Source: Pleomorphomonas koreensis DSM 23070 (GTDB lineage Bacteria > Pseudomonadota > Alphaproteobacteria > Rhizobiales > Pleomorphomonadaceae). Taken from it: a stretch of 35,807 nt of DNA. Position numbers and translations under genes: made by a program. Positions 7,891-15,874 of this stretch are shown here, one piece after another. The stretch is from positions 1 to 35,807 of the forward strand of contig NZ_AULH01000026.1 of assembly GCF_000425185.1 (NCBI RefSeq). The letters run 5' to 3'. Position 1 is the stretch's first letter, and each line of letters begins with the position of its first letter. The notes beneath the pieces are model-generated. The model worked only from the letters and a program-made list of their open reading frames with translations, searched no databases and was not told the origin of the DNA.

Positions 7891-10172
7891 GACCGGTCTC
7901 CCTGGGTGTCCGGCATCTCCCAGACGACGCGCACCGTCTGGGTGTCGCGCGAGTTGGGGCCGACGTGGATGTCGAAGGCGCCGGCCTCCCAGCGCCGGCG
8001 GGTGTCGGTGACGGTCTCGGCCACCGAGAAGTCGAGGTCGGCCGCCGCGAGGGCAAAGGTGACGGTCTCCGCGGCGCGCGGGGAGAGCACGATCTTGCGG
8101 AAGCCCTTCAGCTCCTTGACCGGCCGGCTGACGCTGGCGAGCGGATCGCCGACGTAGAGCTGCACCGTCTCGAATGTCGGGAGGTCGCCGAGGTTGGTGA
8201 CGGTCACCGTGACCTTCAGGCGGTCGTCGCCGCTGAGCGCCGTGCGGTCGGCGCGCGGCGGACCGTAGGCGACGCGGCCGTAGCCGAGGCCGAAGCCGAA
8301 CGGATAGAGGCCGTCGTTCTGCGGCACCTCGTCGGGCAGGTCGACGTAGCCGGAGGTGAACTTCTGGAAGCGGCCGGGCGTCGGCCGGCCGGTCGGCCGA
8401 TGGGCATAGGTCACCGGCACCTGGCCGAGGCAATAGGGGAAGGTGGCCGGCAGGCGTCCGGACGGCTCGGCCTTGCCGAACAGCACGTCGGCGAGGCCGT
8501 GGCCGATCTCGGTGCCGCCGAACCAGGCGATGAGAAGCGCGTCGGCCAGCGCCGCCTCCTCGGCGAGCACCAGCGGCCGGCCGGTCATCACCACCACGAC
8601 CAGCGGCTTGCCCGTCGCCTTCAGCGCCCTGAGGAGCTTCTTCTGCGGCTCGGGCAGGGCGAGGTCGCTGCGCGAGGAGGATTCGCCGGAATATTCGCGC
8701 GCTTCGCCGACCACGGCGACGACGACGTCGGCGCTGCCGGCTGCCTCGACCGCCTCGGCGATCATCGCCGCCGGCGGCCGCTCGTCGATGACGACGGAGA
8801 GGTCCTTCCAGTCGTGGACGTTGAGGCGCTCGGCGAGCCACGGCTCGTCGACGATGTTGGTGCCCTTGGCGGTGATGAGGCGGACGGCATCACCCAGCGC
8901 CTCGCTGACGCCGTCGGCGATCGGCACGACGGTGGAGGGCGAGGCGGCAACGGCCCAGGTGCCGTTCATGTTGACGCGGTCGTGGACGAAGGGACCGACC
9001 AGGGCGATGGCGCCGAGCCGGCCGCTCTCTGGCGCCGGCAGCGGCAGCAGGTTGCCGTCGTTCTTCAGCAGCACCGTGGCGGCGGCCACCGCCTGACGGG
9101 CGAGCTGGCGGTTGGCGGCCGTCAGGATCGGCTGCGCGGCGCGGCCCCAGTCGAGCCGGTGGTAGGGATCGTCGAACAGGCCGAGCTTCAGCTTGGCCTC
9201 CAGCACGCGGCGGCAGGCGGCGGTGATCAGCGCCTCGTCGACAAGGCCGGCCTCGACGCTTGCCGCCAGCGTGTCGAGATAGGCCTCCGACACCATGTCC
9301 ATGTCGACGCCGGCCGTGAGGCCGAGGCGGGCGGCGTCGGCCCGGTCGGCGGCGACGCCGTGGGCGATCAGCTCCAGGATGCCGGTGTAGTCGGCGACGA
9401 CGAGGCCGTCGTAGCCGAGCCGGTCGCGGAAGAGGTCGGTGATCACCGCGCGGTTGGCGTGCATCGGCACGCCGTTCAGCGTGTTGAAGGAGGCCATGAC
9501 GGCGCCGGCGCCGGCCCGCATGCCGGCGACGAAGGGCGGCAGCACCACGTCGTGCAGCGTCATGGGCGACAGGTCGACCGCGTCGTAGTCGCGGCCGCCC
9601 ATGCCGCCGCCGTAGCCGCAGAAATGCTTGAGGCAGGCCATCACCGCGTCGGGGCGGGAGAGGTCGCCGCCCTGGTAGCCGCGCACCATGGCCTCGGCGA
9701 AGCGGGCGGCGAGATAGGGGTCCTCGCCGGGGCTCTCGGCGATGCGTCCCCAGCGGGGATCGCGGCAGACGTCGACCATCGGCGAGTAGACCTGATCGAT
9801 GCCGATCGACGCCGCCTCCTGCGCCGCGACGCGGGCGCTGGCGCGGACCAGCTCCATGTCCCAGCTGGCGGAGAGCGCCAGCGGCAGCGGAAAGACGGTC
9901 TTCTGGCCGTGGATGACGTCCTCGGCGAACATCAGCGGGATCCTGAGCCGCGTCTCCTGGGCGAGGTCCTGGAACACCCGCACCGCCTCGGCCGACTTGA
10001 CGCCGAAGATGCCGCCGATGCGGCCCTCGCGGATCTTGTCGGCGACGTCGGTGTTGACCACCGTGCCGGTCAGCGTCTCGCCGCCCGGCGTGACGAGGTT
10101 GAGCTGGCCGATCTTCTCGCCGAGCGTCATGCCGGCGATCAGCCTGTCGATGAAATCCCTGTCCTTGGTCAT
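7887..10172 (-). CDS. GH3 beta-glucosidase (BglX-like), cytoplasmic
   Basis: A 761-residue glycoside hydrolase family 3 enzyme removing beta-linked glucose from oligosaccharides. The N-terminal barrel includes FIDRLIAGMTLGEKIGQLN, FAEDVIHGQKTVFPLPLALS and the nucleophile segment GLVVADYTG (Asp about residue 261). The C-terminal alpha/beta domain has the BglX-like motif EYSGESSSRSDLALP and ends in a fibronectin-III-like module (VTVTNLGDLPTFETVQLYV). No signal peptide is present, whereas E. coli BglX is periplasmic. ATG 10172 is chosen because GGA lies eight bases upstream; a GTG at 10220 overlapping the ABC gene stop (GTGA) is the alternative. It sits downstream of the ABC transporter and is coupled to the GH144 gene. 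Confidence 0.93.
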   Translation of the reverse strand: MTKDRDFIDRLIAGMTLGEKIGQLNLVTPGGETLTGTVVNTDVADKIREGRIGGIFGVKSAEAVRVFQDLAQETRLRIPLMFAEDVIHGQKTVFPLPLALSASWDMELVRASARVAAQEAASIGIDQVYSPMVDVCRDPRWGRIAESPGEDPYLAARFAEAMVRGYQGGDLSRPDAVMACLKHFCGYGGGMGGRDYDAVDLSPMTLHDVVLPPFVAGMRAGAGAVMASFNTLNGVPMHANRAVITDLFRDRLGYDGLVVADYTGILELIAHGVAADRADAARLGLTAGVDMDMVSEAYLDTLAASVEAGLVDEALITAACRRVLEAKLKLGLFDDPYHRLDWGRAAQPILTAANRQLARQAVAAATVLLKNDGNLLPLPAPESGRLGAIALVGPFVHDRVNMNGTWAVAASPSTVVPIADGVSEALGDAVRLITAKGTNIVDEPWLAERLNVHDWKDLSVVIDERPPAAMIAEAVEAAGSADVVVAVVGEAREYSGESSSRSDLALPEPQKKLLRALKATGKPLVVVVMTGRPLVLAEEAALADALLIAWFGGTEIGHGLADVLFGKAEPSGRLPATFPYCLGQVPVTYAHRPTGRPTPGRFQKFTSGYVDLPDEVPQNDGLYPFGFGLGYGRVAYGPPRADRTALSGDDRLKVTVTVTNLGDLPTFETVQLYVGDPLASVSRPVKELKGFRKIVLSPRAAETVTFALAAADLDFSVAETVTDTRRRWEAGAFDIHVGPNSRDTQTVRVVWEMPDTQGDRS

Positions 10173-10200
10173 GTCGATCGTCCGTTGCGGCCCCGAAGGA

Positions 10201-10232
10201 TCACGAGAGATGGGGCTCACGAGAGATGGCGC
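10201..10232. repeat. 16-bp tandem duplication at the ABC gene stop
   Basis: Two adjacent 16-base units, TCACGAGAGATGGGGC (10201-10216) and TCACGAGAGATGGCGC (10217-10232), differ at one base. On the minus strand each unit ends in TGA, so the last codons and stop of the ABC transporter gene have been duplicated into the spacer before the GH3 gene. Confidence 0.85.
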
Positions 10233-12166
10233 ATCGCCGACAGCATCGAGCGCAGGCCGCCGCGCGTGTCGCGGATCGGCGGCGGCGCCGGCACCACCAC
10301 CGGCTCCAGGCCGGCGCGGCCGTTCTCGATGTTGAGGATGGCGTGGTAGAAGGGGCGGCCGAGGCTGTCGGTGGGCGGCGTCTGCTCGTGCATCACCGAC
10401 AGCACCGTCGCCTTGGGGCAGTATTGCTTGACGAGGCGGTGGAACTCGCTGCGCGCCTCAGGGTCGAGGGCGGCGGTGGCCTCGTCGAGGAACAGCACGT
10501 CGGGCGTGTGCAGCAGGATGCGCGCCAGCACCACCTTCTGCTTCTGGCCGCCCGACAGCACGTCGTCCCAGCGCCGGCCGCGATAGGAGGGATTGCCCAT
10601 CGACGGGATGAAGTCGCCGAGGCCGACCGCGCTCATGATGGCCGCTACCTCGAGGTCGCGGTGCTCGTGCTCGTCCTCGGGCATGGAGATCAGCTGCTTG
10701 AGGCTGGCCTGCGGCAGGCGGGTGTCCTGGCAGGCATAGAGCGATTTGACGCCCTCGGGCATCACCACCCGGCCGCGGCCATAGGGCCACAGGCCGTTGA
10801 GCGCCTTGATCAGGCAGGATTTGCCCGAGCCGGAGGGGCCGCGCACGAACACCCACTGGCCCGGCTTGACGTTGAGGCGGGCGACGCGCAGGAACGGCTG
10901 CGCCTCCTTGCCGGCGAACATCAGTTCGAGCCCCTGCACGGAGAGGCCGCGCTCGGCCGGCTGCGCCTCGTAGCGGAACTCGGAAATGCCGCTCTCGCGG
11001 TAGAAGGCCTGGGCGTCCTGCACCCGCTCGATGGCGTCGGCCAGCTCGACCACCCGGTAGACGTTGGCCCTGAGGTTGGCGATGTCCGGCATCACCTGGA
11101 TCACCCAGGAGCAGTCGCTGATCAGCTCGCTGACCAGCTCCGAGCCGGTGACGTAGGTCTTGAAGGAGATGCTGCCCTGCATGTAGGCGGGCATGTTCGG
11201 CAGGTAGGCCACCACCCTCTGCGTGATGTAGGTGTAGCTGCCGTTGAACGACAGGAACAGCGCCGACACCTTGTTCTGCAGGCCCCAGGTGCGGTCGATC
11301 GACTGGTACTGGCGGCGGTGGATCGCCGCCTGCACCTTCTCGCCGCGGGCGGCGGCGATCGGCAGCACGCGGCGGACCAGCGTGGCGAGTTCGGCGCGGT
11401 AGCTGCCTTCGTAGCGCAGCATGGCCATGTTCAGCGCCTGGATGGCCTTGCCGATCCTGAGCGCGATGGCCGTCGACACCGGCACGTAGGTGACGGCGAG
11501 GGCGAACACCAGCGCGGCGCTGGCGTAGGAGCCGAGGAACTCGAGGCCATGCACGGAGACCGAGGTGGAGATCAGCATCTCGCCGACGAAATAGACCGAG
11601 GTCACCACCGAGATCAGGCCCATGGCCATGCCGAGCGCGTTGCCGGTCATCGCCTTGATCGACTCCTGGATGCGCTGGTCGATGTTGTCGGGCACCTCGG
11701 CGCCCTCGTCGGCGGCGCCCATCACCAGGAGGTGGTAGTAGGGCCGGCGGTCGGAGAGCAGCGCCGCATTGAACCGGCCATCGAGCCACTGGCGCCACCG
11801 GCGATGCAGCGTGGTCGAGAAATAGTGGCGGAAGCCGATGAACACCGCGAACTTCAGCACGGCAAGGCCGACCAGCACGCCGGCCGCCGTCAGCACGTCG
11901 GCGATGCCGGAGGCGCCAAGGTCGGGAAACGAGGCGATGGTGGAGATGAAGGCGCCGGAGGCCTGCGCCAGCCAGACGCCACTCTTGCTGGCCGCCGCCG
12001 ACAAGAGTGCCACGGCGGCGGTCAACGCCCAGGCCTCGCGCCACTTTTCCGAGACCCAATAGGCCCTGAGCAGCCCCCAGAAGCTACGCATGGACGAGAC
12101 AGGGGTAGCCAGCAGCGTCACTCCCGGTTGGTCGCCCCGGCCGGGCGATCGCATCGCGGCGAACAT
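10217..12166 (-). CDS. ABC transporter, fused permease/ATPase of the YddA/BacA (ABC_membrane_2) type
   Basis: A 649-residue half-transporter. The N-terminal membrane domain matches the ABC_membrane_2 family (SbmA/BacA, YddA and peroxisomal ABCD), with the characteristic segments YFSTTLHRRWRQWLDGRF and DNIDQRIQESIKAMTGN after several helices. The C-terminal ATPase has Walker A GPSGSGKS (about residue 443), signature LSGGQKQKV (about 536), Walker B DVLFLDEAT and an H-loop MHEQ, so it looks active as a homodimer. ATG 12166 follows GAAGG at eight bases. It is the first gene of the operon with GH3, GH144 and the hydrolase. Known relatives move peptides, lipids or cobalamin, so a glucan oligosaccharide substrate is inferred from context only. 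No binding protein is encoded nearby. Confidence 0.9.
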   Translation of the reverse strand: MFAAMRSPGRGDQPGVTLLATPVSSMRSFWGLLRAYWVSEKWREAWALTAAVALLSAAASKSGVWLAQASGAFISTIASFPDLGASGIADVLTAAGVLVGLAVLKFAVFIGFRHYFSTTLHRRWRQWLDGRFNAALLSDRRPYYHLLVMGAADEGAEVPDNIDQRIQESIKAMTGNALGMAMGLISVVTSVYFVGEMLISTSVSVHGLEFLGSYASAALVFALAVTYVPVSTAIALRIGKAIQALNMAMLRYEGSYRAELATLVRRVLPIAAARGEKVQAAIHRRQYQSIDRTWGLQNKVSALFLSFNGSYTYITQRVVAYLPNMPAYMQGSISFKTYVTGSELVSELISDCSWVIQVMPDIANLRANVYRVVELADAIERVQDAQAFYRESGISEFRYEAQPAERGLSVQGLELMFAGKEAQPFLRVARLNVKPGQWVFVRGPSGSGKSCLIKALNGLWPYGRGRVVMPEGVKSLYACQDTRLPQASLKQLISMPEDEHEHRDLEVAAIMSAVGLGDFIPSMGNPSYRGRRWDDVLSGGQKQKVVLARILLHTPDVLFLDEATAALDPEARSEFHRLVKQYCPKATVLSVMHEQTPPTDSLGRPFYHAILNIENGRAGLEPVVVPAPPPIRDTRGGLRSMLSAMRHLS

Positions 12167-12203
12167 CGGGGGGACCTTCAGATAGATAAAACCTGCCGCG
12201 CAA

Positions 12204-12223
12204 ACTTTAACGCCGCTTTAAGT
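12204..12223. promoter_or_regulatory. Candidate operator upstream of the glucan operon
   Basis: ACTTTAA-CGCCGC-TTTAAGT is a 20-base imperfect palindrome (six of seven arm pairs match), 38 bases upstream of the ABC gene start and in the divergent region shared with the DUF1737 gene. A dimeric repressor site is plausible; no regulator gene is adjacent. Confidence 0.35.
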
Positions 12224-12347
12224 CTGTCTTGCGCCGGCATCGCCAAAAAGGATGAGCGGTGCATGCGTACCCCGGCGGCGCCCGATCGCCTTGACAAGGC
12301 GGCGGCGGACGGACCTATTCGGGCGATTTTCCGAAAGGACCCCGCCC

Positions 12348-12554
12348 ATGAAGCTCTACCGTTTCCTGACCGGCCCGGACGACGCCGCCTTCTGCCATCG
12401 CGTCAGCGCGGCGCTGAACAATGGCTGGCAGCTTGCCGGCTCGCCGGCGCTGACCTTCGATCCCGTGCAAGGGCGGGTCATTTGCGGCCAGCCGGTGGTG
12501 AAGGACGTCGAGGGCGTCGACTACACGCCGGACATCAAGCTCGGCGAGTGGTGA
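12348..12554 (+). CDS. DUF1737 family small protein
   Basis: A 68-residue soluble protein matching the short DUF1737 family (KLYRFLTGPDDAAFCHRV at the start, followed by ALNNGWQLAGSPALTFD). Members are conserved single-domain proteins with no assigned biochemical function. ATG 12348 follows GAAAGGACC by a normal distance; the open frame extends upstream without a better start. It ends one base before the YbaK-type gene, so the two are one transcript. No signal peptide or membrane segment is present. Confidence 0.85.
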   Translation: MKLYRFLTGPDDAAFCHRVSAALNNGWQLAGSPALTFDPVQGRVICGQPVVKDVEGVDYTPDIKLGEW

Positions 12555-12555
12555 G

Positions 12556-13014
12556 ATGAGCATCGAGAGCGTCAAGGCCTTTTTCGCCGCCCATGCGCCC
12601 GACATCGAGGTGATCGAGACGACCGCCTCGTCGGCCACCGTGGCGGAAGCCGCCGCCGCCCACGCCGTCGAGCCGGCGCAGATCGCCAAGACCATCTGCC
12701 TCCGGGTCGGCGACCGGGCCATGCTGGTGGTGGCCGGCGGCACCGCCCGGCTCGACAACCGCAAGGCGCGCGAGGCATTCGGCGGCAAGGCGCGCATGCT
12801 GGGTCTCGACGAGGTGGTGGAGCTGACCGGCCACCCGATCGGCGGCGTCTGCCCCTTCGGCCTCAAGTCGCCGCTGCCGGTCTATTGCGACCAGTCCCTC
12901 CGGCGCTTTGCCGAGGTGCTGCCGGCCGCCGGCGCTACCAACGCGGCGGTGCGCATCGGTACCGAGCGTCTCGCCGACCTCGTCGGCGCCACCTGGATCG
13001 ACGTCTGCCAGTGA
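12556..13014 (+). CDS. YbaK/EbsC-family aminoacyl-tRNA deacylase
   Basis: A 152-residue protein of the YbaK/ProX family, free-standing editing enzymes that hydrolyse mischarged tRNAs such as Cys-tRNA(Pro). The conserved catalytic Lys (AQIAKTICLR, Lys45), the loop MLVVAGGTARLDNRKA and the signature TGHPIGGVCPFGL are all present, and the length is typical. It starts one base after the DUF1737 stop. The exact amino acid edited cannot be told from sequence. Downstream lies the long AT-rich region before the polysaccharide operon, so this is the end of its unit. Confidence 0.9.
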   Translation: MSIESVKAFFAAHAPDIEVIETTASSATVAEAAAAHAVEPAQIAKTICLRVGDRAMLVVAGGTARLDNRKAREAFGGKARMLGLDEVVELTGHPIGGVCPFGLKSPLPVYCDQSLRRFAEVLPAAGATNAAVRIGTERLADLVGATWIDVCQ

Positions 13015-13388
13015 GCGGACGGCCGGGCGGCGACGCTCGACGCATCTCCGGAAGCATCGTGCCTTGACGAAGATGTGACGCCTCCGGCCTCCGTCTTCCC
13101 GCCGCTGTGACCGGCCGGCCGCTAGGGTCGGCGACGACTGGCCGCCAGCCGTTGCCGAAGGACAAGTCCCCGGCAACCCCAGGCTTTGGCCGTCTCCGCT
13201 TGTTGAATCACCGGTGGCGGCAAAGGCGCCTGATCAGCGCGCTGCCGGCCGCTGCCCGTATTTTCACATATAATTGGTTTCAAAAGCAATTTTTTCTGTT
13301 AACCAGATTTTAACTCTTTCATACCGGCCGCCCGGGGTTTGTGATAGTGAAAACAACAAAATGCACGCGTCACTAGTGGGTCGGTGCT
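13015..13388. other. Regulatory intergenic region before the exopolysaccharide operon
   Basis: A 374-base gene-free stretch. The first two thirds are GC-rich with no recognisable element. From about 13261 to 13320 the sequence turns sharply AT-rich, holding a TATAAT hexamer (13269-13274), a palindrome overlapping it and an inverted repeat GTTAA/TTAAC (13298-13314). This is the likely control region of the operon that starts at 13389. Confidence 0.6.
13269..13291 (+). promoter_or_regulatory. Putative -10 box overlapped by a palindrome
   Basis: A consensus TATAAT (13269-13274) overlaps a 20-base imperfect palindrome AATTGGTTTCAAAAGCAATT (13272-13291; eight of ten pairs match). No good -35 lies 16-18 bases upstream, so an activator-dependent promoter, or binding of an AT-preferring regulator such as a MucR/Ros type, is possible. 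This is inference. Confidence 0.35.
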
Positions 13389-14843
13389 ATGAAAATGGGT
13401 GTTGAGTATTCGGACGGCTCGGCCGGCGAGGCCAGCCTTGCCGACGATCTGCGGCTGCTTGCGCGGGCCTTCGCCTGCCGCTGGCGGCTGATGGTGCTGA
13501 TCGTCCTGCTGTTCGTGCTCGGCGGCCTGGCCTTCGTCTGGCTGTCGCCCAAGGCCTACACCTCCGGCGTTTCCATCTTCATCGACCCGCGCGAGCGCGG
13601 CCTCGTCAACCTCGGCGTGGCGCCGACCGGCCTGGGCTCGTCGTCGCAGGGCGCCGACGGCGCGCTGGTCGACAGCCAGATGGCCATCCTCACCTCGCGC
13701 TCGGTGCTCGGCGCGCTGGTCGAGCGGCAGCACCTCGATCAGGACCCCGGCTTCACCGCCGTCGCCTCCGGACCGATCGCCGATCTGCGCGCTCTGGTGG
13801 CAACAGCCCTCTACGGGCCGGGCCAGGGCCGCGCCGCCGACGTGCCGCCTTTCGAGCGGGCGCTTGCCAGGCTGCAGAAGGCGGTGGAGGTGAAGCGCGT
13901 CGACAACACCTACGTTCTCGACATATCCGTGACCACCGGCGAGCCCACCCGTTCGGCCGATCTCGCCAACGCGCTGGCCGCCATCTATCTCAGCGACGGC
14001 CAGACCGTCATCGACGACAGCGCCCGCGAATCGGCGGCGAGCCTCGAAGCGCGCCTCGCCGAGCTTGGCCGGACCACCGAGGAAGCCGAGCGGGCGGTCG
14101 CCGACTACCGCCGCCAGAACGGACTGATGGGCGCCGACGGCGTGCCGCTGGCCGAGCGACAGGTGAACGAACTGAGCAGCCAGCTGGTCAGCGCCTCGGT
14201 GGCGGCGGAAGCGGCGCGCACGGCGCTCGAGACGCTGCGCGGCGGCGTCGGCACGTCGGCGTCGGATACCGCCAACCAGCTTCGCGTGCAGATCGGTCAG
14301 GCGCGGGCCGAGGAGAGCGTGCTCGCCGACACCTACGGCCCCCGCTATCCGCGCCTTGTCCGGGCCGCCGAGCAGCGCAAGGCGCTCGAGCGGGCGCTCG
14401 ACGCCGAACTTGCCCGCCTGCTGGCCAAGGCCGAGGCCGACGAGCGCACCGCCACGCGGCAGGAGGCGGCCCTCAAGCAACGGCTCGCCGCCGCGCAGGA
14501 GGATCTCTCCCGCACCAACGCCGCGTCGGTCAAGCTCAAGGAACTCGAGCAGGTGGCCCGGCAGAACCGCGACATCTTCGACAGCTTCGCCACCAAGGCC
14601 AAGCAGGCGCGCGAGCAGGTGTCGCTGCCGACCACCACCGCCCGCATCATCTCGCCGGCCCGGCCGGTCCTGAAGCCCAGCGCGCCGCGTGCGCCGGTGG
14701 TGCTGGCCGCCAGCGCCTTCCTCGGCTGCGTCGCCGGCTTCGGCACGGCCTGGCTCCTCTATCTCCTGTCAGGGCCGCCCAGGCGGCGACGCGCTCCTCC
14801 CGCTCCGTCGTTGCCCAAGCGTCATCTCGCCGCCGCCGAGTGA
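13389..14843 (+). CDS. Wzz/GumC-type polysaccharide co-polymerase without kinase domain
   Basis: A 484-residue inner-membrane protein of the polysaccharide co-polymerase family, controlling chain length and export in Wzy-dependent systems. It has membrane helices at about residues 30-52 and 437-460, separated by a long periplasmic region. That region begins with the Wzz domain (PKAYTSGVSIFIDPRERG) and continues with coiled-coil helices (residues about 215-400, rich in Glu, Ala and Arg). The GNVR-like segment LKELEQVARQNRDIFDSFAT precedes the second helix. The C-terminal tail is short and basic, so the cytoplasmic BY-kinase found in many homologues is absent. It heads the operon, 38 bases before the UDP-xylose synthase gene. 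Confidence 0.88.
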   Translation: MKMGVEYSDGSAGEASLADDLRLLARAFACRWRLMVLIVLLFVLGGLAFVWLSPKAYTSGVSIFIDPRERGLVNLGVAPTGLGSSSQGADGALVDSQMAILTSRSVLGALVERQHLDQDPGFTAVASGPIADLRALVATALYGPGQGRAADVPPFERALARLQKAVEVKRVDNTYVLDISVTTGEPTRSADLANALAAIYLSDGQTVIDDSARESAASLEARLAELGRTTEEAERAVADYRRQNGLMGADGVPLAERQVNELSSQLVSASVAAEAARTALETLRGGVGTSASDTANQLRVQIGQARAEESVLADTYGPRYPRLVRAAEQRKALERALDAELARLLAKAEADERTATRQEAALKQRLAAAQEDLSRTNAASVKLKELEQVARQNRDIFDSFATKAKQAREQVSLPTTTARIISPARPVLKPSAPRAPVVLAASAFLGCVAGFGTAWLLYLLSGPPRRRRAPPAPSLPKRHLAAAE

Positions 14844-14881
14844 ACGCCCCGACAGACTTGCCAACAAGGTTGTAGCCGACA

Positions 14882-15874
14882 ATGCATTCACCCCATCAGA
14901 AGACGGTGCTCGTGACAGGCGGAGCCGGATTCCTGGGCAGTCATCTCTGCGATCGCCTGCTCCGGGACGGCGCCAAGGTCATCAGCCTCGACAACTTCCA
15001 GACCGGCAGCCGCCTCAATCACCGGCAACAGGCCGCCAACCCGGATTTCCGGCTGATCGAGGCCGACGTCGCCGATCCGCTGCCCGACCTCGAGGTCGAC
15101 GAGATTTACCATCTCGCCTGCCCCGCCTCGCCGGTACACTACCAGGAAAGCCCGATCGCCACGCTGAGGACCAACCTCCTCGGGGCAATGAACGTGCTGG
15201 AGCTGGCGGCGCGCGCCGGCGCGACGGTGCTGCTCGCCTCGACCAGCGAGGTCTATGGCGATCCGCTGGTCCATCCCCAGCCCGAGGACTATTTCGGCAA
15301 CGTCAACCCGTTTGGCGAGCGCGCCTGCTACGACGAAGGCAAGCGGGCGGCCGAGGCGCTGTTCTACGCCCATGCCGAGGAGAAGGGCGCCGACATCCGC
15401 ATCGCCCGCATCTTCAACACCTACGGTCCGCGCATGCAGCCCGACGACGGCCGCGTCGTCTCCAACTTCGTGGTGGAGGCCCTGCTCGACCGCCCCCTCA
15501 CCGTCCATGGCGATGGCTCGCAGACGCGCTCCTTCTGCTATGTCGACGACCTCGTCGACGGCCTCGTCCGCCTGATGGCCAGCGACGTCCGCACGCCGGT
15601 CAACCTCGGCAATCCCGGCGAATTCAGCGTCGCCGAGCTGGCCGACATGGTGGTGGCGATGACCGGCTCGCACTCGGCGCTGGCTCACCTGCCGCTGCCG
15701 GCCGACGATCCCCGCCGCCGCCGGCCGGATATCGCCAAGGCCGAGCGGCTGCTCGGCTGGACGCCGGCAGTGCCGCTTGCTGCGGGTCTCGCGTCGACCA
15801 TCGCCTATTTCCGGGAGGCCGTCCTCGATCCCGCGTCCGACGACCGGCCGTCGCATCTTCTGCCGATGGAATAG
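14882..15874 (+). CDS. UDP-glucuronate decarboxylase (UDP-xylose synthase)
   Basis: A 330-residue short-chain dehydrogenase/reductase converting UDP-glucuronate to UDP-xylose using bound NAD. The Rossmann motif TGGAGFLG (residues 12-19) is followed by the UXS-specific [10 protein letters not shown] (79-88), TSEVYGDP (121-128) and the run [15 protein letters not shown], in which Tyr150 and Lys154 are the catalytic pair. [10 protein letters not shown] and the later [18 protein letters not shown] also match UXS rather than general UDP-hexose epimerases. It supplies a xylosyl donor for the glycosyltransferases downstream. The stop TAG is followed directly by the ATG of the GH10 gene. Confidence 0.92.
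   Translation: MHSPHQKTVLVTGGAGFLGSHLCDRLLRDGAKVISLDNFQTGSRLNHRQQAANPDFRLIEADVADPLPDLEVDEIYHLACPASPVHYQESPIATLRTNLLGAMNVLELAARAGATVLLASTSEVYGDPLVHPQPEDYFGNVNPFGERACYDEGKRAAEALFYAHAEEKGADIRIARIFNTYGPRMQPDDGRVVSNFVVEALLDRPLTVHGDGSQTRSFCYVDDLVDGLVRLMASDVRTPVNLGNPGEFSVAELADMVVAMTGSHSALAHLPLPADDPRRRRPDIAKAERLLGWTPAVPLAAGLASTIAYFREAVLDPASDDRPSHLLPME

Noticed and set aside
10172-10220. GTG 10220 as the GH3 start (GTGA overlap with the ABC gene stop)
   Set aside because: The overlap is created by the 16-bp duplication and has no ribosome site; ATG 10172 has GGA at a suitable distance and matches the family N-terminus. It remains a possible alternative.
7965-10349. A 794-codon plus-strand open frame opposite the GH3 gene
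   Set aside because: Antisense shadow of a clear GH3 enzyme, with low-complexity composition and no ribosome site.
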